Of a stretch of 64,000 nucleotides of DNA, positions 22,301 through 35,200 are shown piece by piece. The notes beneath the pieces are model-generated. The model was not told where the DNA came from. It was given only the letters and a program-made list of their open reading frames with translations, and did not search any database. The stretch's first letter is position 1, and the number at the start of each line of letters is the position of its first letter. A program made the translations under genes and the position numbers. The stretch is from Lumbricus rubellus (Eukaryota; Annelida; Clitellata; Crassiclitellata; Lumbricidae), in the NCBI GenBank assembly GCA_945859605.1, contig OX243817.1:26468843-26532842 (forward strand), in the 5' to 3' direction.

Positions 22301-25300
22301 TGGCCCAGTGGTGATTTGCTATTACATAACGTCGTTCCTAGTCTTTCTAAGAGGGCAGATATAAGTTCTTAAACTTTGTTCCACTCCTGCCCCTAACAAA
22401 CTTGGGTATAAAATGAGAGCGCTCTGTGCAGTCTGTTGGCATCAGATGGTTGGGAAGATATCAGATGGTTAAGAAGATATCAGATGGTTAAGAAGGTATC
22501 AGCTGGCTAGGAAGATGGTTGGGAAGGTATGAGATGGTTAGAAAGGTATCAGATGGTCAGGAAGAGGACTGGCCACCCGCATTCATATCTGAATAATGAA
22601 GCTTGTTGCATTTCATACACATGACCAGTGGCCTCGTATAATTTGCTTTTGGGATTGCTCCTTTTCTTACTGTTTGTTCACTTGAAATTTCAGAGATTTC
22701 ACAAGCGTCCAACTGCATCAATGTAATACTTGGCCGAAAGGTGAGAAACCTAAGTGCCAATAAATACAAATTCATCAATGCCAGGCCATCTTCCTCACAA
22801 CCTCCTGGAAACAGTGTCCAGAAAAGAAGAGCGTAAGTGCTGGTCTTTTTTATTCTTCCATTTGATTTGATTTATTGAGCATTCTGTTCTTACCATTATA
22901 TTATTTCCTGTTCTGGTTGTGTTTCTGTATGAACTTTAAATCTCCAATCTGTGTTCCATTGAAACTGAAACATGATGTCATCTTGGCATGTTATACGTGT
23001 GGATAACTTGATGTTTGCTGTCAAGAATTGTCTTCGGTACTTTTACAGCCAAAAATGACTATATATTGACGTAGCTTGCATCTTGTTTGCTGCTTCTTAA
23101 AAACTCTTTAATAAAATGCATTGAGTTATATGTATTCTTTTAACTTTAATGTTCTTGTGAGTTGTTGTTCATGTGAGTTGTATGTATGTATGTGAGTTAT
23201 ATGTATTCTTTTAACTTTAATGAGTTATCTGTATTCTTTTAACTTCAATATTCTAAGATTTAGCATGCATCGAGAAGAGCATCTTATATAATATATTGTT
23301 GTTTTTTGGTGTGCCATGATCACAGGAGTCTCCAATGTTTCAATGTTTTCTGATTGCAGACTAAAGATCGATCGACGGAAGAGCCCCAGAAGCGCCGTGC
23401 AGTCGAGGCGCTTGTTTTGGAGTAACGTGGCAAGGAGTTCTTCATCTAGTCATCTGAATTTCAATCAGTCAAAGAAAAAATCATTGTTATTTGGTAAATA
23501 TTCTCTGAGTGCTTATTTACATAATTATTGGTTTACTGCTTCAAGTAATTTATTCACTACAGGCGGACACTATGTACATTAATATGATATGTATGAATGT
23601 GTGCAAGCCTATAATGTTTAAGATATGTATTATGTATAATTGTTTTACATTTATATTTTTACACGTAAAATCGTGTTATTTATGTATGCAATCGATAAAT
23701 CAGAATTTATATAGCATTCCTTCAAGGCCGCTACTCAGGGTCACTCCCGGCCCAGGACAAGCATAAAAGACGGTCTTCAACAGACTGTTGGTGAAACTGA
23801 GAACAGTACTTGAGTATTCATAGCCCGGCCGATGTTGACAGGTCCGAGATGCAAGCATATTTCATGGAGGTGTGGTAATCTGTTTGTTTAGATAGCTGAA
23901 ACTGCAGTTCCACAATGTGCTTGTTATGTGAAGCACTAGTTAGTATTGTGCTATTGATCAGCTACTTATGCATTATTATAATTGAGTCAAATAAATTATT
24001 TGGACTTAGAATTCCCTCAAGAGCTCTGCTGTGGAAGTATGCAGCTGGAATCCTACAGCCTCATTGAAATTGGCTGTGCATTAGCTACCACTGCCATCGC
24101 AGTTTTAGGTACTGTAGATTATGTTTGTAAACTGTTGTAGTGCACGTGTATTACTTTAAGTTTGGAATAATGGTTTCTGCTATTTATTTGTTAATCTAAA
24201 AGTAATTATTATGTACGAAGATCTTACGTAAATTGTTTGTGTATCTAGCTCGATCACTGAGCCGATTGGAGTCACGGCGTTTCATAATGGGGTAAGTGCA
24301 AGACTCCATAATTAGACATGGCCATCCAGATCTGCAATGAAACTTGTGCTTAACCCTTTACCGACTGAGTATAGGATTTCAAATAGTATTTACTGCACTT
24401 TGGTCGATAAAGAGTTAAGTAGAACTACTGAATTTCCAGACAGCCTTTATCATCGGCTCTGCCATTCACTTCAACATACGCGCTGGTGTGAAGTGGTGAT
24501 TGGATAGTGGTCCATTGATTGTGTTGCTGCTTAATTTGTCTGTTTAGCGGCACTTGCAATGCATCCAAAAGCAGTTTTCAAGTAAGGGTGTAGGTCATAC
24601 TGAACCAGTAAATTCACTATTATTATCATTAAATAAATCTGTAATGCGCACAGCCACGCAAGGTCACACCGAAATGTGAATCTGAGGCGCGGAAGTATTC
24701 ATAATAATATTCCTTATTCATTTGCTATTCTTCCCTATCGGCAGTGTATTCCATCCTTCTAGTATAATGAGGAAATTGAATGATAGAGGTCTGTCTCTGT
24801 TAAGGATTTACTTAATATTTGTTGTTTATTTGCTGTTCTTTCATCTCTTAGCTTTATGCAAAATCTTTTTCTATTTCTGGAACAGTTTTCTTACAAGTAT
24901 GATCCTATCAGTTCTGCTGTACAGGGTGGGCCAAAAAAGTAAGCTCTATGGTTTTTGCCAATATCTAGATACATAGATTTCTGTTTTGGCCCACCCTGTA
25001 GATGCAGTCTAACATGCTTCAACTTTTACTGTGGATTTGCACAAGTTTTTGCTTTATGTGTAATTTTTTACTTATAAATAGCTTTTATACTTTATTTTTC
25101 TTCCTGTTTTGATTACCTTCTTCATTTTCTATAGACTTAATCAATTATACAATATTCTTCATTTTCTATAGACTTAATCAATTATACAATATTCTTCATT
25201 TTCTATAGACTTAAAAACTTAATCAATTATGCAATATGTGGTGTTGATTTTTGTTACAGAAGGAGAAGCTCTGCTGTAAAAATGACGAGCTGCTTGAAGA

Positions 25301-28294
25301 ATCCATCGGCACGTTACTGCATTTTCTACAGTCGTTTTGGTCACTGTAAGCGTGGCGATCGTTGTCAGTACATCCACGATCCAGATAAAATATCTGTTTG
25401 CACAAGGTAGAACTTTATATATAGAAAAGTAAATTACTTAATAGGCTAGGAATAGTATTTTTGACAGTAAGTTTACTGCAGCAGGATTAAATTCATACTT
25501 TGTGGTTGATTATGTCTCGGATCATGAAGTATTAAATATGAAGGAAAGCACATGACATTCATTCAAGTATTTATGTTGTGCCTCTTCAAGGAAACTACTC
25601 ACGAGGTGCTCCCGACTCCAGCAATTGATGACCTTACCTTAAAACTTACTTTTATCTATTTGTAATGTTACATATGTCTGTAAAAACAAACAGATTACTT
25701 GATTACAGTATTGACATGACCTGATTTTTTTTAAATTATAAAATTTATCCTATCGCTATATCAACACATGTTCAACTGTTCATTAGTTGTCAATGCAGTC
25801 TTTTTTCTCTTGTTTAGGTTTTTACGTGGTACGTGTAAAGTAACTGACTGTCTATTCTCGCACAAAGTAGCGAAGCACAAAATGCCAATGTGCCGCTTTT
25901 TCCTACGTCGTGCTTGCAACCGTGATGACTGCCCTTACTCTCATGTCAACGTAGCCAAGGATGCTGAAATCTGTCTCGAGTTTCTGAAAGGTTTCTGTGC
26001 TGAAGGAGATTTGGTAAGACTTTGTGTTACTTATTTCTATGCATTTGGTTTAATGTTTTTCACCAGTAATTTATTCCTCATTGTTTCAATTCGGGTTTGA
26101 TTGTTTGCAGAAATTATCAAACTTGTATCTTAAATCTTAATCTGCCGGAAATGTGAAGTACAATCGTTGGGATTTACATCACATGTGTTGCAGAATATGG
26201 TGTGTTTATTTTGTGCAATTGCTGGTCAATTTGGTACTAACAATTTCTAGAGGTAGACTTTTTATTTCCGACTATTTTTCATCTGTTTTCAGTCATTTGT
26301 GAAAGAATGTGTGAGTGGTAAGGCAAGTCTAGGAACTTGTGTGAGAGTTTATAAGCCAGGTCAAAATTGCTTCTGAAAAGGGTGATAAGTACAAAGATTC
26401 CATTCTAAGGACATTGATTTGTGACATGTCTGATATAGATGTAAATTAGATCTGTAAATTTGCAGAAGTCATGATTAAAATTCTATAAAACTGGTTTGAT
26501 TGTATTTTGTAAGTGAATGTCATAGTGCATTCAAATTTGTTAGCACTTGATGTTGTAGTGTAAGAAGAAGCACATGTTGGTGTGCTCTGACTTCTCTGAA
26601 AATGGCAGTTGTCCACGAGGAAAGAGTTGTCCAATGCAGCATCCGAAAAACGTGAAGTCTGAATGGAAACCCAAGAGTAACGGAAGTCCATTGAAAAAAT
26701 TGAAGCTCAGCTGCAAAAATACAGCACTGTTGAATAAAGCAGATGAAACCAACGATTCCCAGTAAGTCATATTGTTTAAATTAGTATTACAAATCCTGTT
26801 TTTGTTTTTCTGTCTATTTGTGTTTCTTTCCTGCATTTATCTGTTTATATTATGGTTTCTTTCGTATTAAATTCCTGCTGTCTCTTAATTATCTATATTT
26901 GAACAATTTTAGTTTTTTCTTGACTTTTAATTCTTTGGTTTTTCGTTGATTGGAGAATTCTGAGAATTTTGTACATCTTTTAAGATAATTTTCGCACTTA
27001 TTAAACAGTTTTTTTGCTACCAATGTAGTGATATATCTGATGACATCATGGTCACCTGGATCTACAATTTTCTGTGTTTTTTCAGATCCAAAACCAAGCC
27101 ATCTCTTGAATCTGATCTTGATGACGTTAACCTTCCTTGGAAAGAAAGACGCCTTCCAGCTTATATAGCGCTGAATAATTCTATCAGTGATGATTCGCCG
27201 AAGAATTATCCTAGTAATCCAGTCAACGGTCCAGGTGTGTAATGTTGAGTAGCCTTTGACCTGGTACATACATGCAATGCAGTACCCCGCCATTAGCATG
27301 CAGGACAAAAGCGGGCCGGCAAAGTGCGCTGACAAAAACGCGAGCCGTCATTTGCACGCAAGTCAAATGCGTGCGACCAAAGGCGTTGGTAGGTTACAGG
27401 TTACAGCATAGTGGAAGCAAAGCTAGCAGGCATTGTCTAAGTCTGAATATAATTAGCCCGTTCTAATTCTTGCGTAAACAGTTGTTATCTGAATCAGTGG
27501 TTCTCAAACTTCTGTAGGCCACGGACTGACAATAATTTATTTGGGAAGCTCGCGGACCCGTAAGCTTATAACTTTAATGGCAAGCACAGACAAAAGTGAA
27601 CTGTATTATAAAAAAACTAATTATAGGGTTATTTATGATTAGGGATTTTTTTAATTAATAAGAATTGTTTGTACAGCCATTTGGCAAGTTAAAATAAATC
27701 ACTAATTTATTTTTAAAATTTGAGACAGAAATTTGAATAAATTTGGAACAACAATTCAAATAATTTCACAATTTTAAATATATAAATTAATAATTGTAAT
27801 TTATTTTTCGCTCTCAGACTTCTTCACAGACCGGTGATCAGGACCACCACTTTGAGAACCACTGATCTAAATGGAAGCGTTAAATATTCCAGTATTATCA
27901 TTATGGATTAATGGATTTTCTGTTGATGAAGGGTAACTTGACCATGGACTGGTGTCGCAAGAAACCACTTGGTTGTGATAAATTTGTTACACGAAAGACT
28001 TCCCGAGCGACTTGAGATCAGTGTCAATTTCAATCCGAAAAATAACTACTGACATGTTTTGAGATGAAGATTTAAACTAATTGTGACGTGGATTTGAAAC
28101 AAAGTGTGCGTGTGTGTGTGTGTCTGGCTTTCTTTCAAACATATTTTTACACGTGAATTTTGCGTTCCTGTTGTTTGCTTCTGAACGTAGGTTGTTCTGC
28201 AGCGTTAAACATCCATCCAAGAATAAAGATACCGAGCGTGAGCGCGTACGATGAGATCGAGGCGATCATTCAGCAGAGCTCCCAGGAGTCGTGA
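19357..28294 (+). CDS. ZC3H3: ZC3H3: five-CCCH zinc finger protein
   Basis: Exons: 19357-19414, 20761-about 22047/22106, 22694-22832, 23360-23493, 24249-24291, 25260-25406, 25818-26013, 26559-26761, 27086-27234, 28191-28294; phases agree except that the exon 2 donor is unresolved. The product opens MDDEKEECRRLEKEIEVLER, like the charged vertebrate ZC3H3 start. A basic, disordered region follows with repeated YK motifs (NKYKLIRP, SKYKFVKS, SRYKLVKT, NKYKFINA). Five CCCH fingers lie in exons 6-8: YCIFYSRFGHCKRGDRCQYIH, CTRFLRGTCKVTDCLFSH, CRFFLRRACNRDDCPYSH, CLEFLKGFCAEGDLCKKKH, CSDFSENGSCPRGKSCPMQH. The 43-nt exon 5 is required for phase. In vertebrates ZC3H3/Smicl is a nuclear factor linking CPSF-dependent polyadenylation to mRNA export. 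It is convergent with DHCR24. Several MITEs lie in its introns. Confidence 0.92.
19579..20244. mobile_element. Element with GTGGATCCGCTCACGCC inverted ends, ZC3H3 intron 1
   Basis: GTGGATCCGCTCACGCC at the left is matched by the complementary GGCGTGAGCGGATCCAC at the right. The interior has a duplicated ATCTTAAGAATCTAATGACG stretch and CTAACCCTAA tracts. No target duplication or transposase is recognised. Confidence 0.6.
22441..22566. repeat. Minisatellite, about 19-bp unit, ZC3H3 intron 2
   Basis: Six to seven variants of TATCAGATGGTTAGGAAGA lie in tandem. Confidence 0.9.
23708..23755 (-). repeat. SINE 3' fragment
   Basis: TATATAGCATTCCTTCAAGG followed by CCGCTACTCAGGGTCACTCC is the reverse complement of the SINE tail. 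It lies in ZC3H3 intron 4. Confidence 0.6.
24922..24998. mobile_element. 77-bp mariner-type MITE, ZC3H3 intron 5
   Basis: CAGGGTGGGCCAAAA and the exact complement TTTTGGCCCACCCTG form the termini. TA lies at both flanks (24920-24921 and 24999-25000), the Tc1/mariner target. The element is very short and has no coding capacity. Confidence 0.85.
25119..25234. repeat. 37-bp tandem repeat upstream of ZC3H3 exon 6
   Basis: ATTCTTCATTTTCTATAGAC followed by TTAATCAATTATACAAT is repeated two and a half times. It ends 25 bp before the exon 6 acceptor. Confidence 0.9.
25573..25620 (-). repeat. SINE 3' fragment
   Basis: TTGTGCCTCTTCAAGGAAAC followed by TACTCACGAGGTGCTCCCGA matches the reverse complement of the SINE tail. 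It lies in ZC3H3 intron 6. Confidence 0.6.
27495..27864. mobile_element. hAT-type MITE (CAGTGGTTCTCAAACTT ends), ZC3H3 intron 9
   Basis: Ends are CAGTGGTTCTCAAACTT and the complement of TTTGAGAACCACTG. Flanks ATCTGAAT and ATCTAAAT agree at 7 of 8 positions, an aged 8-bp duplication. The interior is AT-rich and non-coding. Confidence 0.88.
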
Positions 28295-28655
28295 TTGTGA
28301 TCTTTTACACACGTGCGTTTGGATCCATGTGAAAGTGTTCAGTGCGTTGATTATTTCTCTAAGTCACTACCCTCTTGACCCTTTGCCATAATTCATGCTT
28401 CATCAACTTTATACGGTCACACCCTCATTACCATCTCTTTTCTCAGGTAAGTGCAATCTTTTATCAGTAAATTTCTGTGCATCTCTGTTTATAGTAGCTG
28501 ACAGTTTTGTTGAGTTATTTCAGTAATTTGTGTTCAAGAACATGGACATCTTCGAGATTTGATTAAATATTTTTTGTGGACGCTGAAAAGCAGGTGCTTT
28601 GCTAATTCACCAGAGTTGTGCATGAACTGTACTTTCATTTGTTTTGTAAACACTG

Positions 28656-28661
28656 AATAAA
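28656..28661 (+). terminator. ZC3H3: ZC3H3 poly(A) signal
   Basis: AATAAA lies 360 bp after the stop codon, followed by an A-rich stretch. Confidence 0.6.
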
Positions 28662-28869
28662 CTGATGTTAAAGAAAAAAATAAAATAAAATGCATCTTGC
28701 TATGTCCAAGGAAAAGTGTTTTACGTGTTGTATGTGTTTGATCCAATATGCAAGAGATGATGTATGCTGCTCAAGAAGAATCAGAAAAGTTATACCTTTA
28801 AAGTATTAAAAGCCTATGAACAACTGCAGAAGCATATGAATTCACAAAATATTTCAGTTTAAGCATCTT
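28662..28869. other. Spacer between convergent ZC3H3 and DHCR24
   Basis: The two poly(A) signals lie about 210 bp apart on opposite strands, so 3' UTRs may nearly abut or overlap. Confidence 0.5.
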
Positions 28870-28875
28870 TTTATT
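28870..28875 (-). terminator. DHCR24: DHCR24 poly(A) signal
   Basis: AATAAA on the minus strand lies about 425 bp past the DHCR24 stop. Confidence 0.55.
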
Positions 28876-29299
28876 GCATTAATATTGCCACATGATGTAA
28901 ATACACTTGTAAGAAATAAAAAGCACGTCCTGAGCCAGTAGTTCAGTAATCGCAATTGATCACTTCATTCTTACTGGACAAACAGACGAAATCTGGTGGG
29001 ACAGAAGGATACACAAATATATAAGCTAATTTTGATTCATAGTCATAATAACTTGCTGACAAACTTGTCTTCATGATTTGCTTTTAAAAATTTTTTGCTG
29101 TGCCATTTTTTGACCGCTGATTTCGTAGTTGATGTCTTTAGTACAACCATGTTTTATAACTATGTTGATTCGGTGTTGGTGATGCAAGCAAAAGGGTTTG
29201 GCGCTTCCAACAGTCTTGCAGGTGCTGAGAAAGCAAAGTAAAAAAATACTAGAAAGTGTGTGTCTCTAATACCCGCTGAATTTGCACAATATTCTTGGT

Positions 29300-32200
29300 C
29301 TAGGCTCGAACTTTTCGATTAACTTTATCGTAGACTTCTGGGAAAGCACCTTGGCATGACAGCTTTTGGCGCAACTTGGTGTACAGGCTGTGGTCAAACA
29401 TATCGTAGAATTCTTCTCTTGTCAGGTATGAATCGGCATACAGCATCTGAAAACTAGAAAAAAGAGACAGATTCGCAAAAAAGAAAACACTCAAAGAAAT
29501 TTATTATATTGTAAACATTGATGGAAACTGAATGTGTCATACAAAGACAATGGGAAGTAGAAACTTCTAACAATGTTTCAAATCATGCTAAAGATATTCT
29601 TATACAGTAACTGTATTTCTTCAAAGACAAAAAGACGTTCATGACATGTTGATGTTTATATAAACTGCAAAATAGTTTTTGAGCATTCTAGAAAAGTGAG
29701 TTCACCTATCATAACACAATTATGTTTAAGAAGCTGAATTATGGGATGGAAATCTACAAAATTGCAAGCCGCATTTAGCCCTCAAACTAGATTTTCCATC
29801 TCCGAATCACAGAACCACCTTTTGTACAGTCGTGGTGCTACAGCAGGACAAATTGCAAGCCGCATTTAGCCCTCAAACTAGATTTTCCATCTCCGAATCA
29901 CAGAACCACCTTTTGTACAGTCGTGGTGCTACAGCAGGACAAATTGCCCTAATCATTGCCCTGCCTAAGGGCTGTCACAATTTGTTCTCTGTTGAGAATT
30001 TAGTTGGTGGCATAAATAGCCCCTGCCCTTGTTTGTATGTGCAACTCTGCAGCTGCAAGGCAATGCACATACCGACTACACCATCATGCCACACAATTAC
30101 ACCACTGCACAGTCTGCACCCCACACTATAACACCGCTTCATACTTGTATGCCTGCACTGGATATTCCCTGGATAAAAAATGTCTTGTCCCACCTTTGCC
30201 TGTATACAATTAATGGTCCGGTTATATACATTCAACAACATTCAGAAGAGCTGTTCACAACCATTATATGTGGGGAGATGCATTTTAAAAGCACTAGACA
30301 TCATTGCAAGAAAACTACTTGCCCGTTTTTGTCACGAACAAATTTCTCCAGCCTGCGTGTGGTTTCAATGGCCTTGTATCCTGTAGCCTTCGGTGCTCCG
30401 TAAGCACCGATGTCTATGTACATTTTCGGTTCGTCTTCCTTGGGATGAACGAAGCCTGGGTTTGCTGGCAGCCAGAACGGACACAGCCAAAGAGGATAAA
30501 GCTGAAAAAAGGATAGAGTTGCTGAAATATAATAATATTAGTACTAGTGAGAAGTAACAATGAATTAGAAATCACATATTGGATATGGTAATTCATTATG
30601 GAGATTTATATAGCACCCATTGAAGGTTACTACTCCGGTGCGCTCCATGACTGAACCTCGGCTGAAAAGAACAGTTTTAAGGCTGTGATAAAACACATCT
30701 GATCAAACCCTAGGCGTATTATATACAGTGGAAGCCCATTCCATGCCATGGGGCAAATAACGGAAAGCATGGTATTGTCTAAAGAATGAGAGTTCACCCT
30801 CAATAGAGGAAAGTAGAACATGATGCCCCTTGTACAACCTCTTGCATGGCCAGGTGTTATAAAATCAGATTAAAATTCAAGCCTGTGTGTGTAGAGTCAA
30901 AATTGGGCACTGATATGTTGAGTGAAAAAGTTAATAGTTGTCTGATGGGGCCACATTAACAGCATTACGTGAAATTATGGAATTGCTGCTGTTTAGTTAA
31001 ATGCTGGCAATGGACGTTTTACAAAGCAGTCTACGTCACATTTATTCACAATATAAGCAGTCTGTGTAACCTGGAGTTCCTTATAGAAGCACTCGAGTGC
31101 AGCACAAGTATCTTCAATTGGTACGAGCATGTCTTGGATGATCTGGTGTTTTTCGTACATTTCCTTGATCGTCTTTCCTTGTGTCAGCTTGAGAAGAGAA
31201 ATCTTTGGTGGGACCATCCATCCAAACAGGTAACGGAAAACTGGATTGTTTCCAAATGGAATAATGTCCTAAAATTAATCATATCAACAGCCTTATAATT
31301 ACTAAGAATTTATCCAACTCAACATTTATAAGTGAAACTTAACATTTACTTATCATTAGGTAAAATAATGAGATCTCGGTGGAGACAGATGGTGCAAAGA
31401 TTACGAATACGAGTGATTTTATTTTATCCTGGAAGGCTGATGACATCATAATTAGACATTACTTTGCATACGTACATTTTGGCAATACCCCCCCCCCCTC
31501 CATACGCACGTGTACGCAAATTGCCTAAATCCAGTGATCCCTAAATTTGTTCCTACGTAATATATGGACAGCCCCTTGCTCCACGCTCACCAGCTTGTAC
31601 AAAATTATAGTCTCCTTAATTTGCAGTGACCAGCTGCTTAGCTGAGCGAGTAATGAGACACATCGTTGATGTGAAAATCAACTGCAATCAGCCGCATGTG
31701 GTTAATGACTGGTTTGCACCTCTTAACCTGCGAATGAGACGCTACTCTATCACTGGAACTAGACGAAATTATTGTTGATCACTTGGCTACACAATCTGCT
31801 GAGTTCTGAAGAGGCACCTGTTATTATTTTTTAGTATGGTACTCATGTTAGCACTGCCTGGCTGTTCTGGTGGTATGCCTCTGTCTGCAATTATTCTGCA
31901 TGCACACCTTCATTTTTTTATGCTGCATAGTGCCACTTGATTAGTGAACAAAAAGTTAAAGTTCAACAGTGAAATTGTGCTTCGAATTTTGATAGAGATA
32001 TTTCTCTTTTGTCAATATTCGACCAATGGTCGTTGGGGGGGGGGGAGGAAAGGGGGATAATCAGATGACAAGAGGCACAAGGGGATGGACGTCTCTGCTT
32101 CAGACACTGAAGAAATGCATACTTCAAGACTGCCAGTTTCTGCACTTCTACAGAGAATGACAAAGCTGCATTCCCATTGTCCATAAGGTCTTTTGTTGGC

Positions 32201-35200
32201 AAATAGCAATGCTTTGCTTTATCTTGACCACATAATGCAAATAATGAAAATTTGCCCACTCAATGCAAGGAACGCTGACCTGAAGTTGCCAAAAAATGCT
32301 TCGAGTGTGTCGATGGTAGTAGTGTCTCAGTGGGATGTACTCAACTGATGATCCAGTTTTCAAAAATCTTCTAACGTGTTCGAAAAACCACGGCTTGTAG
32401 TAATTTCCAATTGCATTGACCTGTAAAGTACAATAATATGATCAAGGGATCAAATAATAATATGACATCTATGCAGTGGTTAAAGTGGTTTTAGTGAGCA
32501 GTGGGAATGCTGAATGGGTTAGCCGTTAGCAGGTGGACGCAGAAGAGTTTTATTGGAACACATGTGTGTTCCAAGGTTCCATGCATGGTGAGCAGTGGGA
32601 ACGCAAGCAAAGAATTTCAAGAGCAGTTGGAATTTCGTTCCCCTGCATTCCCACCCACTTCAAACCCTGCACCTATGCCGGTATGAAAACAAGACTGTTA
32701 CTGTGTTACAATATTAAGTGTGAGAATTGTGGAACAATAACTGAGGATTGGACTATGATCCACTTGGAACTGGGATGTGAAAAACAGACTTTACTATGGA
32801 GCTCTAAGACTGTGGGTTGAAACGTCAACCCCCACAGCAATTCTCATCCTGGTTACAATAACTCATACTGACAAACAATTATCAAAACAGACTCTGCCAC
32901 TGCTTGTACATTGACTGTGCCAGTTCCAAGCCTGGAGAAAGGAGGAGGGCGACACTAAACATCCTTGATATGACAGTGTCGTTAAACAATAACAAGCTAA
33001 GCTTAAATATAAAAATTATAAATATGTAGTAAAAGTTACAATTATTTATGTATCCAATGCCAGAAAGTTTGTTTCACCTTATCTGGTTCGAAATCATCCG
33101 TCATTTTCCCTGTCATGATCACAGCTTCATTTTTGGAATACATGAGTCCTTCCACAAAGTCGTTGGACTCCTTGTGACTCTCGATCCGAAGTTTTTCTCC
33201 TATGTCCGAGAACTGTTTGACCGGATGGTACTCCAGGCGCACATACTTGCGAGATGGGATGATGCGGATCTCTGCTGCCACCAGAAATCCCAGGGTGCCA
33301 TGCGACCAGGGCGCAGCGTAAAAGAGATCTGTGTTTTCCGTCTGTCAATGAACATCACATATAGGCAGCTCTAGTACATATGATTTCAAAGAAAATACAA
33401 GTGCAGTCACAGTAGCCATGGCTATATGAAGTAGTAATAATAATAATAAGCATAATATTCATTCATTAATTTAAGTGATATTTATGCAGTAAGGTTAGCC
33501 TACATAATACAAGATGTAGCTGTAGCTGATGATAAAAGCTTAACCGGAAAAGTCAAATATAACTGTATGGCAGCAGTGGCGGTTCTAGACTTTTTGAACT
33601 GGGGGGGCTAAAAGTTGCATTTGCCCCTCCCTCCCCAAGGTCTATATCTTGATACTGCTGAGTCTATTGACCCCGGTTGCCCGTTGCAGCATTCTGTTGA
33701 CATGAAAATTAATATTATCAGGCTGACATTCCCTAGCTAGGCCTAAATAAAATGATTTATGAATTACAAATGAATTTAAGGAATTAAAGAATAAATAAAT
33801 TTATAGCATAATTTTCTGTCAGACAGTAGGCTAAAGTACAGGTTGCATAAAAAATACATAAAAAACTTTAAAACGCGAAAAAATTAAGAATAAAATGGGG
33901 TTTTCTAGAAAACCATTAATAAAAACACTAAAACGACTGTTTACAACAGTTACTGCACTTTAACACATAATATTTATTTTTGTTACAGCACACGAATTTC
34001 ACGCATTTTAAACTGATGTATGGATGTACCGTTGCTATCTTATGACTATAGGGTCTGCTCAGATGCATATCATCACAGTCTTAAAGCTGTTCTTATCAGC
34101 TTGGGTCGGGAGCGCTCCTGAGTAGTAACCTTGACGGGAGCTATATAAATCTTCATAGTGCATCTTAGAAGAACAATGCGATATATATTTGAAATATATT
34201 ATGTATCTTTAAATGCACCATCATGATTGTCAAAATTAAAATAAACTTTGATGTGCAGAGAAGACAGTATGCTACCAGACTTGCCCCTAAACAGAAGTCC
34301 AGAGGTCATGCACTACTAAGCATGCCTATGAATGCCATTTTCAAGTTAGACGTTTTGAGCCCCCACAAGGCCCACATAGGAGCAAGAGGTCACTTGACCC
34401 TGAAAAGTTACACCATTTAACTTCTACCTTTGCTGTCATTACATTACATTTTTTTGTTTTAAGCAACTTTTTAGCCAGAAAGCACATAATAATACCAATA
34501 ATACATAATGAAACTGAGGAATATTATTAACAATTAGTTAGAATAAAACTTAGAAACCTTTCTGGAAAATGCTCACGTTCTTAATTTCTTGTTTTACATT
34601 TTTCAAGCTCGTGCTAGAAATCTAACAGTGACCATTCATTGTGTTTGCCAATTGCCCTCCAGTTTACATACCTGCGGTAGGATTATCAATGCTGTCGACA
34701 ACTTCATCATTAGCCTAACTCTTCAGCTTTTCTCTTTTTGTTCTCACAATGAGAATGAATTCATTCATTTATAATAATGAACGTATGTGCGTGCTCCAAA
34801 CGGATTCAGTACACATTCTTCAGTATACACAATTGCACATAAATTATTATACAGTATTGTACACCTTGTAGGCCTACACGGTACTGAGACCTAGCCTGCC
34901 TTCCTTGTCTGGCCATCCACGCTGCTGATACTGGCGCACCCATGGCCTGCTGGGTGCTGCCCTCTTCCGCTGTCTTCCTCTGCTAATGAAGCTGGCATCA
35001 CCCCAGTATACAAGGTCATCAGGTGCTGGGGAATGGCTCAATCCACGACCCTCTGAATTCAGGTCGTGCCTAATCTCGGCCGCTCAAGAAGTTATCTGTT
35101 CATCACTTTAATCTTCCTGAACACCCATGGGTCCTCGTAGTCACAGGACAGCCATTAGTAGCGATAGACATGTGCCAGTATATGAGCAAGCATTCTGATT

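Noticed and set aside
22441..22566. A CRISPR-like array
   Set aside because: The units are contiguous degenerate minisatellite copies without unique spacers, in eukaryotic intron sequence.
26889..27335. 148-codon minus-strand frame opposite ZC3H3 exon 9
   Set aside because: It overlaps a well-supported coding exon in antisense and shows no domain.
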